Assembly: GCA_965240325.2 (NCBI GenBank)
Contig: OZ251225.1
Location: forward strand, 2,914,001-2,978,000
Source: Rebecca billardiae RCC1528
Taxonomy: Eukaryota; Haptophyta
Direction of reading: 5' to 3'
DNA: 64,000 nucleotides
Made by a program: the position numbers and the translations under genes. Shown in pieces: positions 20,960 to 32,970 of the stretch; position 1 is the stretch's first letter; each line of letters starts with the position of its first letter. The notes below the pieces were generated by a model that saw nothing but the letters and a program-made list of their open reading frames with translations, had not been told where the DNA came from and did no database searches.

Positions 20960-21969
20960 TCAGAAGCCCGGTTGTTGCATGAGCACCGCGCAGCCCGCGA
21001 GCAGCAGGACAATCACGGGCCAAGGCGTGCCGCCGCCCCCTCGTGCCTCGGCGGGCGGCAGCGGCGGCGGCAGCGCGACGACGGGGCGCGCGGCGCCCTC
21101 GTCTTTGAAGAAGAGCTCGCGCAGCAGGCGCATCGTGTGCTCCGGGCTCGTCACCGCGTGCCCGATCGTCCGCGGGTGCGAGTAGATCTCGTAGTCGTTC
21201 CCGCCCGGGCTCGTCTTGTCGCCGAAGAAGTGAATCTCAGGGATGCCCTCGAGGTACCTCAGGCAGAACGTCTTGTCCCACCCCTTGGGGAAGACGTCGA
21301 AGGAGATCTGCCCGCCGATGGAGAACTGCAGCCCCATCTTCGTGCCGAACTTCTCGCGCAGCTCCTTCACGAACTTGTCGCGCACGCCGTGCTTCTTGTC
21401 GTACTCCTCGAACGCGTCCCGCTCCTCCTGCGCGCAGTTGCGCCCGATCGGCGACACGTTGATCATCCCGTTGCGGAACTCGACAAAGGTGCCGCGCTTG
21501 ACGGGGATGTTGAGCGCCGCGATGTACTTGAGGCAGTGGTTCACGAGCTCCTGCGCGCGACGCGTCGCGCCGCGCGGCGCACGCGCGGCGGCTCGATGGC
21601 GTGAGCGGCGCCGACGCCGGCGGTGCGCGCATGCAGCGCGCGGCGCGGCGCGAGCGGCGCGCCGGCCGAGCGCACCTTGATGTTCTGCTCGCCGAGGTAG
21701 TCCTTGATGGATGTGCTCGCGAGCATTTCGCCGTCCTTGAAGGCGCACAGCCCATTCTCGGCGAAGAAGAAGTCAAAGTCCTTCTGGCAGCTCGGCCCCA
21801 GCTGCGACTGCTGCTTGCCCAGGTTCGAGCCGCCGACCACGCCGGTGAGCACCTTGGCGCGCAGCTGGCTGAGCATCGTCATCATCTCGGGCGTCGCCTT
21901 GTTCATCGACTTGGCGAGCGTGCCGTCCACGTCGAAGAGGCATAGCACGTTTGTATTCCGCTCGGGCAT
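20960..21969 (-). CDS. PMM: Phosphomannomutase with a hydrophobic C-terminal tail, two exons
   Basis: Interconverts mannose-6-phosphate and mannose-1-phosphate for GDP-mannose synthesis. Exons 21969-21676 and 21550-20960, with a phase-0 GT-AG intron of 125 bp, give 294 aa. The HAD motif FDVDGTLA (D13 nucleophile, D15 acid/base) is followed by conserved [49 protein letters not shown] and [16 protein letters not shown]. The eukaryotic PMM core ends near residue 250. Here it extends by about 40 residues through a Pro/Gly-rich linker to [19 protein letters not shown] at the very C-terminus, which looks like a tail anchor; known PMMs are soluble. The ATG at 21969 fits family starts. Confidence 0.93.
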
Positions 21970-22164
21970 CTCGGCGTCGTCGTGGCCACGTCTGCCGCCG
22001 CGATGATTGCGGCTGGACCACCTGACGAGACGCCCACGGCCGGGGAGCCAGCTGCTCACCAGCCGCCACAGCGCTGCTGCGCCTGCTGGCGCAGCGCCTG
22101 GGCAGCTGCTGCAGACCTGCGTGAGCGCGGGCGACAGAGTGGACGTTTCAAGGCCCTTCAAGTC

Positions 22165-25100
22165 ATGGCGGACGCGGGCCTGGGCGACGATGACGAGCAG
22201 GTGCGCCCTCGCGACGGCGCGCGAGGCCGGCGGGGCGGTTGGCGAGGGTGTCGCCGCGCCGTGCCAGCCGTCGCCCCCTACGCCTCTGCCCCGAGCCGAC
22301 CCCCGCCCTGCGCGCGTGCGCGCCTGCCGGCGGCCGTGCGCGCGCGCGCGCGCAGGTCGACGGCGCTCGGCTGCAACTGCAGCACGCGTTCGGCGGCCGC
22401 GTCTCGAGCGCGCGCGACGGCGTGATGTTCACGAGCGACTCGTCGGCGGTGTACCCCGTCGGCAAGTTCATCGCGCAGCACGACCTGCAGAACGCCCTGC
22501 AGGCCTTCCTCTACGAGCAGCCAGCCGTGATACAGGAGATCACGGCTCTGGCGATCTCGCCCAATCTCAAGTACCTCGCGGTGTGCGAGCTGCACTCGTC
22601 GTCGGGGCTGAGCAAGCCGGGGCGCGCGCAGGTCTCCGTCATCTTCCTCCCCACCCGCCGCTTCATGCGCACGCTCTCGCACCCCACGATGGAGGGGCCG
22701 GTCACGTGCGCGGCCTTCTCGCCTGACAACAAGGTGCTGATCGCGCAGGTCGGCGCGCCCGAGCACTCCGCCATCGTGTGGCACTGGGAGAAGGGCAAGG
22801 TGCGCGCCGCCGCGCGGCGTCGGCGCGAGCCGAGCCGACCCGCGCCCCGCCCGCGCCGCGGCCCGTCCGGCGCCTCGCTGCGCGCTGCGCTCGCGCTCAC
22901 TGCTCCGCGCCGCGCGCGCGCTCGCGCCGCGCGCCCGGCCGGGACGCGCGCGACCGCGCAGATGCTGAGCACGCTCAAGGCGCGCGCGGCGGTCACGCGC
23001 ATCCGGTTCAACCCGGAGCAGGCGCAGATGGTCTCCTCCTCCTCCCCGATGCGCGTGGTCCGGCTCAGCGACAAGGGCTACTTCAAGGACGTCGAGATCC
23101 CGGCGTTCCGAAAGCTCGGGGGCATCGAGGTGGCCGAGCACATCTGGCTGTCGGGCAGCCGGCTGCTCGTGCTCACGGCGGACGGGCTGGCGCACGGCTT
23201 CACGTCGGGCGAGCACATGTACACGGCGCGCTGGTGGGTGCCCGCCGTGCCGCGCGAGCAGCTCACGCCGAGCGAGCCCAGGCTGCTCGGCACGCAGCTC
23301 GAGAAGGATGAGGACGACGAGGCGGCCGCCGGGGGCGACGGCGCGCAGCGGGGCCACGCGTATGCGGGGGCGGAGGGCGGCCGGCGCTCGCGGCGCGGGT
23401 CCGGGGCGCAGGCCTCGCCCGGCCGGCACTCGCGCGGCAGCCACAGCGGCGCCGACTCCGAGGCGGACGGCGGGCGCTCGGCCGCGCCCGCCGACGCCGC
23501 GCGCCGCCGCCGCCCGTCGCAGCAGCGGCGCGGCTCGCGGCAGTCCGCTGACCAGCCCCACGGCCCGCGCAGCGTGAGCACGCCGAGCTCGGCGGGGCGG
23601 CCGCCCAAGCCGCCGTCGGCCGGCAGCACGCCGGGGCGCGGCGCGGGGGCGCCCGCCGTGGCGCCCCTGCCGCCGATCGCGCCGCCCGCGTCCGAGCTGG
23701 CTGACCACGCGGCGGAGGTGGCGCAGCCGCAGCCCGCGGCCGAGGGCGGCGACGGCGACGCTGGCGGTGACGGCGGCGGCGGCGGCTCTGGCGAGGGCCC
23801 TGGGGAGGACGGGGGCGAGACTGGCGCGGAGGGCGGCGACACGGCGCGCGGCGGCAACCGGCCGCGCTCGCGCGCGGGCAGCGTCGCCGACTCGGTCTCC
23901 GCGCCCTCCTACCCGCCGTACCGCGTCACCTGCGTCTGCCCCTTCGCCCAGGGTGTCCTTGCCGGCACCTCAGACGGCGCCGCGCTGCTGCTCGTCGACG
24001 ACGGACCATCGCAGCGGCTGCGGCTGGCGGCGACGGTGCGGCTGGACATGCGGCCGACGGCGATGATCACGATCAGCGTGAGCCCGACGGAGGCGGACGC
24101 GCTGATGCAGTTCGCGGACAACCAGATCGGCACCTTCTCCCTCCGCGCCATCCTGCGCCAGCTCGGGCTCGAGAGCAACGTGCAGGGCGGCGCGGGCGTG
24201 GCGACCGCGACGGCTAAGCTCGACGTCTCGGAGGGGCGGCCGGCGCGGCCGAGCGGGGAGCAGCAGCCGCTCTCGCCCGGCTCGACGGCGGCGCGGCCGA
24301 TCCTCGACGTGCCGTACGAGCTGCTCTCGAGCGGCTTCCACCGCGGCGCGCTCACCGGCCTCGCCGCCGCCATCGCCAAGCCGCTCCTCGTGTCATGCGG
24401 CGAAGACGGCTCGGTGCGCGTGTGCGCGTACGGGACGCCGCGCGCCACGCTGCTCGTGCACACGTGCGAGGACGGCGTGCCGCTCTCGGTGGGGATCCAC
24501 CCGCTGGGCGTGCAGATGTGCCTGGTGCGCAAGGACCGCGTCTCGCTCATGGAGGTGGGCACCGACGCCCTCTGGATCGGCCGCGAGCTCCACATCGCGC
24601 ACGCGACGCGCGCCGTGTACTCGACGGCCGGCGCGTACATTGCGGTAGCATGCGGCTCGACGCTGACCATCATCGCGGCGTTCTCCGGGATGCAGGTGGC
24701 GCGGCTGCAGGGGCACACGGGGACGATCCACGCGATGCAGTGGGCGCCCGACGACATGTCCATCGCCTCCGCCGGCTCGGACGGCATGATCTACCGCTGG
24801 TCGGTCGCGGACGGCACGCGCATCGAGGAGCACCACGCAAAGGGCGTGAGCTACCACGCGGTCGCCGTCGTCGTCGGCGTGAAGAGCCAGTACAAGGAGG
24901 GCACGGGCAAGAAGGAGGAGGGCGAGGGCGCGCAGGCCGCCGCGCGCCCGGGCGACCCGGCGAGCGGGCTGCTCGGCGGCGCCACCGACGTCGCCGAGGC
25001 GCACGAGCTGCGCGCGCGCCAGTCGCGCGGCGTGATTGAGCCTCACACGCGCACAGCCACGGTCGCCATTGGCACGGACATGAAGCTGCGGCTGGTCTCG

Positions 25101-27937
25101 TCGGGCGACGTGTCCGAGGTGTCGATCCTGTCGAGCCTCGCGGCCGCGGACGAGCGCCATCGCGAGGGCGCCGACGCCGGCCGAGACGCCGCCGCCGCGA
25201 CGACCAGCGTCGCCGCCGCGGCCGCGTCGGCGGCCGCGGCCAAGTCGGGCGGCGTGGTCGCCGCCGGCGTCGGCTCCTCCGCACCCGTCAAGTTCACGTC
25301 ACTCGCGGCGATGCACGGCGAGCCGATCCTGTTCGCCGGCACGCAGAGCGGCGAGATCCACGTGTTCACGGTCGAGGCGCGCTACTCGGACGACATCAGC
25401 GACATCACCACGCGCCGGCTCAGCCTGGGCGGCATGGGCGGCCCGCGCGAGCTCGCGCGCCGACACGGCCTGCCGGACGGCGACCGCAGCACCGGCGCGG
25501 GCACCCAGGGCGGCCCGGGCGTGCTGCGGCTGACGGCGCACCTGAACGTGGCGGCCTCGTCGCAGTCGGGGGCGACGGCGAGCCTCGCCGACCCGATCGC
25601 CGTGCTCGTCCCCGGCGGCTCGGGCGCAAAGTGCTTCCAGGCGCACCACGGGCGCGTCGGGCGGCTCACCGTCACGGCCGACGACTGCTTCCTGCTGAGT
25701 GCCGCGGACGACGGCTCCGTGTTCATCTTCAGCATCTCGCTGCAGACGCGCGCGGTCGACGCGCTCACGCAGCCCGTCTCGCTCTCCACGCTCGCCACGT
25801 CCGACGTCGTCTCGATCGGCCGGCGCACCATCGACGAGCTCAAGGGACAGCTCGAGGAGGCGCAGCTCGCCGCCGCCGAGCGCGACCTCACCGCCGACGC
25901 GGCGGTCGCGCGCGTCGAGGCGGCGTGGCGCGAGCGCACAGACCAGAAAGAGCGGAGCCACAACGAGGCGGTGGCGAGGCTGGAGCGCTCGCTCGCCGAG
26001 GCGCACGCGGCGCGGATGGGCGAGGCGTCGGCGTTCACCAAGCGGCTCGGCGCGCTCGCGCAGCACGCGGACAACCAGCGGCGCGAGGCCGCTTCCCACC
26101 TGGAGGGCGTGCTCAAGCTGGAAATCGAGCGGGCAGAGGGGCTGCAGCACTCGCTGGCCGCGCAGCAGGAGAGCGCAGAGGCGCGGCTCGGCGCGCTCGG
26201 CGCGCAGCTCGGCGCGGAGCGGGCCAAGGCGGCGGAGGCCGCGGCGGTGCACGCGCGCGAGATCGACAAGCTCGTCGCCGAGGCGCAGTCGCAGCTCGAG
26301 CGCACGCGCGCCGCGTCGGAGGAGGTTGCGCAGATGGTCGAGGAGGAGTACGAGTCTGAAGTATCGCACCTGAAGCGTGACACGGCCGCCAAGCTGGATG
26401 ACGCGCTCGCGGTGGCGGCGCAGCTGCGCGTCGACCGGATGGTCGACCGCAACCAGATGGCGAAGCGGCAGGAGCGGATCGAGCAGCTCGAGCGCTCGGT
26501 GGCCGAGAAGCAGCAGCTCCTCGTCAACTCGCACGCGCGCATCGAGGCGCTCGAGGGCCAGCGCGCCGCGCTGCACGCCGAGATCGAGGCGCGCGAGCGC
26601 ACGCTGGGCGAGCGCGAGCGTCAGTACCACGAGCTGTCTGAGACGGCGGTCAAGCTAGTCAACTGCCGCGACATGCTCGACTCGCGCGTCAAAGAGCTCG
26701 AGGTGCGGCGGGCGGCGCGCGGCACACACCGCGCGCGCGGCGCACACCGCTCGCGCGCGCGCACGCGCCGCTGCGGACATCGCGCCGCGCGGCACCGCCG
26801 ACACGGCGCGCGCGCGGCGCGAGCGCGGCTCGCGCGGCGCGCGCGGCCGCCGGCCGCTTGCGCGCGCGCGCGCGCTCACTCGCGCCGCGCGCGCCCCGCC
26901 GCCCACCCTCACGCGCGCCGCCGCGGGCACAGTCGAACGAGCGCTCGTCTGAGGCAGAGCGTCGCGAGCTGCGCGCCACGTCCGACGCGATGATGGCCGA
27001 GCTGCGCGAGCACGCGCGCGGGCGCGAGGCGAGCGAGCGCGCGCTCGTCGAGGCAAAGGCGGCGGCCGATCGCGCGGCCGACGGCCGGCGCGCCGCCGAG
27101 CGCCGCGCCTCGTCGTTCGAGGGACGGCTCGCGGTGCTTGCGGACGAGCTGTCGCGCATCGTGCAAAAGTCCTCGCGCTCGTGGGACGACGTGACCGCGC
27201 TGCTACAGGCGCACAACGACAACCCGGCGCCCAAGCACCCGCCGCACTTCGAGGCGGCCGCGCTCGCCGAGATGACCTGGCAGCGCGGCCAGACCGAACG
27301 TGAGGCCGCGCGGCTGCGCGCGCAGCTGCAGCACGCGCGCATCGAGCGCAACGGCGCGCTGCGGCAGCAGAAGATGGATAACGCCGACCTGCTCGTCGAC
27401 CTGAACTCGCTGCGCCGCGAGAACCACCGCCTCAAGCGCGCGCTCGCCAAGACCAAGGACATGGTCGCGCAGCACGTCGCGTCGCGCTACGCGGGCGAGC
27501 TCGCCATCGAGCGTGCGTCGACCGTGGCGGAGGAGCTGGGCTCGGACGAGTCGGACGACGAGTCGGAGGAGGACTCGGAGGAGGGCGACGAGCGCGCGTC
27601 GCCGCCCGCCACCGCGGACGCGCGGCACAACAGCAGCCTGCTCACGTCGGTGAGCCGCGCGCGCATGACGGAGCAGGAGCTCGAGCTGCGCGCGCTGCGC
27701 GAGCAGGTGTCCTTCTTCATGTCGCAGCCGATCGCCGGCGGCGTCACGACGCACGCGGTCCCCACGAGCGTCGGCATGCTGCACGCCGGCTCGACCATCT
27801 CGTCGCCGTCGTCGGCGGTCTCGGCCGCGCCGACCGTCCGGCGCGGCCGCGCGAACGGCTCGACGCAGCCCGCCGTGCGCTGGGAGCGTGCGGGCAACAC
27901 GATGATGCGCAAGACGGTGCCGCTGCCGCCTGTGTGA
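22165..27937 (+). CDS. CFAP57: CFAP57/WDR65-like axonemal protein (WD40 plus coiled coil), four exons
   Basis: Exons are 22165-22200, 22356-22799, 22962-26702 and 26933-27937; introns of 155, 162 and 230 bp are GT-AG and phase 0, giving 1,741 aa. The N-terminal half is a double WD40 propeller: VYPVGKFIAQHDLQ and ITALAISPNLKYLAVCE in the first, GALTGLAAAIAKPLLVSCGEDGSVRV and LQGHTGTIHAMQWAPDD...AGSDGMIYRWSVADG in the second. From about residue 1,130 it is an Arg/Glu/Ala-rich coiled coil ending in LNSLRRENHRLKRALAKTK. This order is that of CFAP57, needed for inner dynein arm assembly in motile cilia. It is longer than the animal protein (about 1,250 aa) because of low-complexity inserts of about 200 residues near 290-490 and others. 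It implies a flagellate stage. The first exon has only 12 codons and is the least certain. Confidence 0.82.
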
Positions 27938-28040
27938 AGCTTGGAACGGCGGTACTGAGGCACCACTGAGCCGTGTAACTGTCTGTAGTCTGTTTCGCGT
28001 ATTTTTGGCTCGCGGCTGTGTAGTATCATAGTACATTTTC

Positions 28041-29678
28041 ATGCTATGGGGATCTAGATACAAGTATTGTACCGCTTCGGCTCATCACTGCATGCATGAT
28101 TCTGCTCGCGCTGGGCCGAGCGCCGCCCTGAACCTCATGGCTGCCAGCAATGTCGATGCCCGGCCGCGGGGCCAAGCAGTCAGGCCGCTCGCCGGGTTGC
28201 TTCTCGTAGCGACGCGTGTTTTCGCGCCGTACTGCCCAAACGCGGCGATCGCACCTGCAGACGCTGCCGAGCGGCTGCGAGCTCACCACACGGAGCTGCG
28301 CAGCCGATGTGGCTTCCGGCCGCTCAACGGCGCGCCTGCGACCTCGGGCCGGATGCCGCCGCGCGATTTACGCCTGGCCTCTGCGTGGACGACGCCAGTG
28401 CTGCCGCACTACGAAAACGACGACTGGCCAAAACCCGCGCACTGCAAGACGCTGGACCCACACCTCCCCGCATTGACGTGTGATGTCCCCACGCGCTTCC
28501 TCACAACGCCACCTCGCGGGCAGCGCGAACCTCCTGGGCAGCCACTCGTCGTCCAGCTCGTATGGAAGGCGGGGATCACGACGCTGAAGCACTTTTGGCG
28601 GTGCGCGTTCGACCAAAAGCGCCACACTTCCTCTGCCGATTTTGTGCCCGAGTCGCAGCTCGGTGAAGCCACCGTGCGTGTCGGCATGACGCGCGATCCG
28701 ATCGAGCGGCTGCTGTCCTCGTATGGAGAGATCCTCAAGCGCACGACCGAGGTGGTGCGCGGCGAGCGCGAGGGGCAGGCCTTCCGACTGCCAGGCCTGC
28801 GACAGATCGAGCGCGTCGTCGCGTCCACAGACCGCTCGCTGAAGAAGGCACACCACGGTCGCAACCAAGCCTTGCGGCAAAGCACGCCCACGCGCGAGCG
28901 CTGGCGAGCGAAAATCACAGAGTCGGAGCGCGCAGCAGCCGCAGCTGGCGCGGCCGTCGAGACGCCGCAATCGGGAGCCGCAGACCCCACGGCCAGCGCA
29001 CGCAACGCTATTCTGCGCGACCCGATCGGCGCCCTGCAGCGGGCCGGTGTCGGTTGGCTTGTGGCTGGCTGGACAGGCGGCGTGCCGCAGTACGAGCCGG
29101 ACCGGAATGGCGGGCTGGCGCTGGTGGCGCGCGGTGAGCTGAACGAGAGCGAGCGCTTCTCGCACTTTGTCCGCTCGCTGGAGTGCGTCTAGCGCTACGT
29201 GAGCTGGCAGCATGCGGCGACAGCCTCCGCGTTCATGAGCGCAGACCATGTCGTTTCGACCACTGCGCAGGAGGCTGACTGGCTCGCAGCAGGGTGGTGG
29301 CAGCGGGAGCGGCGCAAAGCCGAGGGGCGGCGGCTGCAGCGCAAAGCCAAAGCCAAAGGGCAGTGCGCGCAGCATGAGCTGCCAGCACCGCGCGTGACCG
29401 AGCTGATTCGGCAGGAGTCCTTCGAGTCGGACCTTCTCCGGGTCGTCCGTCGGACCAACGCGACCATCCCGTCCAATTGCACAGTGGAAGCACGCAACCC
29501 GTCAAGACTGCACGCGCTTGAGCCTGGCTTCCCGTCTAAGAGCACACTGCGCGAGGTGCTTGAGCGCGACCCACAACTCATGCGCATCGTCTGCCGCGTG
29601 TACTTCCAGGATTTCACGTGCTTTGGCTACCCGCTGCCCCCGGCGTGCCGGGATCCGGATACTAGTCCGTGTCACTGA
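28041..29678 (+). pseudogene. Sulfotransferase-like gene interrupted by an in-frame TAG
   Basis: One frame runs from the ATG at 28041 (or 28137) to a TAG at 29190-29192 and continues in the same frame to 29678. Upstream of the stop are VVQLVWKAGITTLKHFWRC, which sits where the PAPS 5'-phosphosulfate loop should be, and VGMTRDPIERLLSSYGEI, the 3'-phosphate motif, then FSHFVRSLE. Downstream are FMSADHVVSTTAQ and, near the end, VCRVYFQDFTCFGYPLP, the C-terminal block of the same family as 11336-12412. The two halves therefore belong to one protein and the TAG breaks it. TAG ends normal genes here (M43 protease, CrtI, purH), so it is not a sense codon. A nonsense mutation, stop-codon readthrough or a base error are all possible. 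No intron of believable size removes the stop. Confidence 0.65.
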
Positions 29679-30466
29679 GTCTGACTCTGAGTCAGTGTTC
29701 GGAGACCCGGCCGCGGCGCCCACGGGTTCCGCAGGTGACGGGCGCAGGTCCAGGGCAGGGGGCGGGGCAGGAATGGGACGGCAGCCGACTCACTGGACGA
29801 GCAGTGCGGCGCGGTAAATTATTAGAAACGACGACGACGGATAATTCGTTGGTCAAGAAGGTCAACGACTGGACACTCGTCGTCTTTTTTTCGTAAGTCA
29901 GTGGGCAGACCGTGGCGCGTGCGGCGTCACTGTGACTGGGCCTGGCGACACTGTCCGAGACACTGACAGGCGAGACGCGAGTGGCGTCAGGCGTGACTCG
30001 GTGAGTCGGTGGCGGGCGCCCGGGCCCCGGGGCGGCCCGTGTGGCCGGCCCGCGGGCGGACTTTGTAGTGATGCTGCTTGATGGAGCTAGTGTAGTAGTG
30101 ATGACTGAGTTTCGACTTGGGAATAGTGGCAGCATCGTCCGGTCCGTGGCGCCCGTGCGATGTGCCCAGCGGCAGCGATACTATCACTAGACACTACTGC
30201 GCGCAATGATGATGCTGAAATATATATATATATATATACTTTATTTCGGAAAAATATTTCGGGTAAATCGGATATGACCGCGTTCCGCGGTCTTTTTCCG
30301 TAGAACGAACGTAGTTCGGGGCCCGCGGCGCACCCTCCGTCGGCTGCTGTGTCAGTCTGACATGTGTAACAGTTCGCCTGAGCTGCCACCGCCAACTCAG
30401 TCACTGCCGCCCACCGGGCCGGCGGGCCGAGGACTGTCGCCGCGGGTCCGCGGGCCGCCGCGGGGA
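29679..30466. other. Intergenic, no gene seen
   Basis: Mixed composition with a (TA)n tract at about 30219-30238 and poly-T/A patches. No coding frame supported. Confidence 0.45.
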
Positions 30467-31855
30467 CTAGCGGCCGGCGCGCGCGCGCAGGCAGGACGAG
30501 AGGCGCTGGCGCGGCGCGAGCCGGCGCGTGCGCGCGAGCGGGCGCACCTGCTTGAGGTACTCGCCCTGCGCCATGCGCTCGACGACGGGCCGCTGGTCGC
30601 TCGTGCCGGCAGAGCGAGAGCGCGCGCCACTGCTGGCCCCGGCCTGCCGGCTGCGCAGCCTCGCACCGAGACCGACCGAGCGGAGCTCGGGGCGGTGGAA
30701 CGAGGCGAGCGGCGCGTCGCGCCTGCCGCCGCGCGTGCGCGCCTGCTCCACCGCGCCGCCGTGCTCGCCCGCCGCCTCCTCCGCCGCGTCGGCCTCGAAG
30801 ACGGCGGCTGCCAGCGGCAGGCTGAGCCGCGCGCCGGCTCACTCACACTGTGAGTCACACCCGCGGTCGCCTCGACGGCCAACTATCCACAGCTGCTCGA
30901 GCTGCTGGAGGGCGCCGCGACGATGGCGGCGCGGGCGCCCAGCGCGTCCGTTGCTGCGTCGCTCAGCTCGTCGAGCTCGGCGCCGCACTTCGCCAGCTTG
31001 GCGCCTAGCGCCTCCGCGTGTCACGTGCTCGTGCACGTCAGCCTGCTGATACGCCGCCGCCCATCGGCACTTCTGGCATCTGCGCGCGCAGCTGCTGCAG
31101 CTCGACGGCGGAGTCGTCGCGGCTGGCGGCGAGGGTGCGCACCGCGTCGATTGCCGAGGCCTGCAGCCCGGTGATCGCCGCGTCGACGCGCGCGGCGATT
31201 TCCCCACGCAGCTCCTCGCGCCACGTGGCCGCCGCTCGCGTGGCAGGCAGCTGGGCACCGCTGCGCGACCCGGAACCGGCGCGCGTTTCACTGATGCTCC
31301 TGCTCGTCCTCACGCTGCTGCACCTCCGCGCCGCCGTCGACCGAGTTGAGGAGGAGCTCGCGCTCGGCGTCGAGGCGCGAGCTCGCGTGCTCGAGCTTGC
31401 CCTTCAGCCGCGCGAGCTCCGGGCGCATCCGGCTCATCAGCTCTGCCGCGCCCGCTCGCTCGCAGCGGCGCGCTCTGCTCCGGGCGGCGAGCGACGAGCT
31501 CGCGTGCTCCGGACTCGGCTCGCCCTTGCGCGCTGCTCCTCGAGTGACGAACGCCTGCGGGGCACGAACGAAAGTCGGTGATCAACCGCGCAGCGCCACC
31601 GCTGCCGAGTGCGCCCTCCGCCGCCAGCACCTTGCGGACCTGGCCAAGGAGCTGCTTGATCGCTTTTGTTGACACGCCGTACTCGCTCGCGGCGCCGGGG
31701 ATGGTCTGCTTGTGCCTGGCGACGGAGATGGCGGCAGCGGTGCTCTGGAACGTGGTGTTGTTCACCCGCGTCACCGTCCTCGAGTCGAGCAGCGCGTTCA
31801 ATACGCGGCGAACGTAGTCCTGGTCGGCGTCGCCGGTCGAGGTGCTGCTTGCCAT
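30467..31855 (-). CDS. Hypothetical coiled-coil protein, fragmentary exons
   Basis: I do not recognise this. The most convincing pieces on the minus strand are: from the ATG at 31855, MASSTSTGDADQDYVRRVLN through IPGAASEYGVSTKAIKQLL, which has a helix-turn-helix look; a coiled-coil segment LMSRMRPELARLKGKLEHAS around 31440-31315; EELRGEIAARVDAAITGLQA around 31230-31060; AEALGAKLAKCGAELDEL around 31020-30890; and a tail around 30830-30467. They lie in different frames and I could not find clean GT-AG joins between all of them, so this is a multi-exon gene I cannot splice, or a decayed gene. Treat the coordinates as outer bounds. Confidence 0.35.
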
Positions 31856-32823
31856 CGCCCCCCACCCACGTGCGATCGGGCCCACCTCTGTTGTTTTGCG
31901 TCGGTGACGGGGCCGCGACGACTTGACGCGAGCATCTTCAATAATCTATGATCATCTCAGGGTTACTACGTGAAGCGGTAGAATAGAATTTCATTTACGA
32001 GCATTGATACGACGCGGTGCAACGTGAAGCGGTTTTTTTTAAGATACGACGCGGTCTAATGACCCATTGTTCATACATGTACATGAATGGGTCGTCATAA
32101 ACGGCGGGCGGCTCATTTATGACCAGACCGGGCCCTGGGTGATTGATGATCAGAACCCGCAAAAGCTAGCGGCAGTCCAGCACACAAGTAATGAATTAAT
32201 AACAAGCGCAGTCCAGCACACAAGTAATGAACGAATGGCCCGCGGTGCCGGCTGGCTATCTAGATACGTCGTCATCGCTCCTTGATGACCTTGCGGCAAT
32301 CTCATTGGCTGGAAAAAATCGCTTGTAACGGTTCGTTACGTTATGGATCCTAAAGGGCGTGAAGTTTTTTGGACGGGCGTCACTCCAATATGAACTTGCC
32401 GTGGGCGCGACCTTTTTCGGCCGTGATGCATGTTATTAGAGAGGGTCTCAAAATTCGAAACTCGGTCTCCTCCAGCCCTGAAAATCGTCCCCCGTCCCTT
32501 TTTTCTTGATCAAAGATCTTTTTGAAACGTTGTTCGGGCCCGCTGGTGCGGGCTCCACGCTGCGCGCTCCGCCCTGCACCGCGGGCCATTATAAATAAAA
32601 CTCAGTTGCAGCCGCATGCCGGGCATGACCAGCTTGACTTTGAGTTGTCAACTATCTATTGAGTTGTCAGACTTGGCGTCAGTTTATAGACACCGCCGGT
32701 CAGCACCCGACACCCACTACCCAGTCACCGTCTGTCAATCAGGTGTGAGTCGACTGGTCCCGCATATTGAGCCTGCGACGGCCGACACTGGGCCGACACC
32801 ACTCCCGAGGAGACAAGAGAAAG
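31856..32823. other. AT-richer intergenic region with a short direct repeat
   Basis: Lower GC than the surroundings and no supported gene. It contains the 36-bp-period repeat at 32172-32231. The block CGCGCTCCGCCCTGCACCG followed by GGGCCAT and TATAA near 32563-32596 recurs at about 38986-39015, so it is a dispersed repeat. Confidence 0.5.
32172..32231. repeat. Direct repeat, two 24-bp copies, period 36 bp
   Basis: GCAGTCCAGCACACAAGTAA plus TGAA occurs at 32172-32195 and 32208-32231. Confidence 0.85.
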
Positions 32824-32839
32824 GGTGTAGATATACACC
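32824..32839 (-). terminator. Histone-type 3' stem-loop of H3 copy 2
   Basis: On the minus strand this reads GGTGTATATCTACACC, identical to the hairpins after the other two histone genes, 131 bp past the H3 stop codon. The surrounding 3' sequence is not conserved with copy 1, so the hairpin itself is under constraint. Confidence 0.8.
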
Positions 32840-32970
32840 TGGAAGAATTCAGCGTGGACACACGCTTGATGGAGTCGTGGCGAGTGCGCGGCCCGGGCGA
32901 CTGGGCCGGGAGGCCGGGCTCACCGCCAGCGAGACCAGGGTTGGCAGCGGCCAGCAACGGATGCTGGTGC

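Noticed and set aside
29190-29192. Reassignment of TAG as a sense codon
   Set aside because: TAG ends the M43 protease, CrtI, purH and lipB frames at the right place for their families, so the standard code applies.
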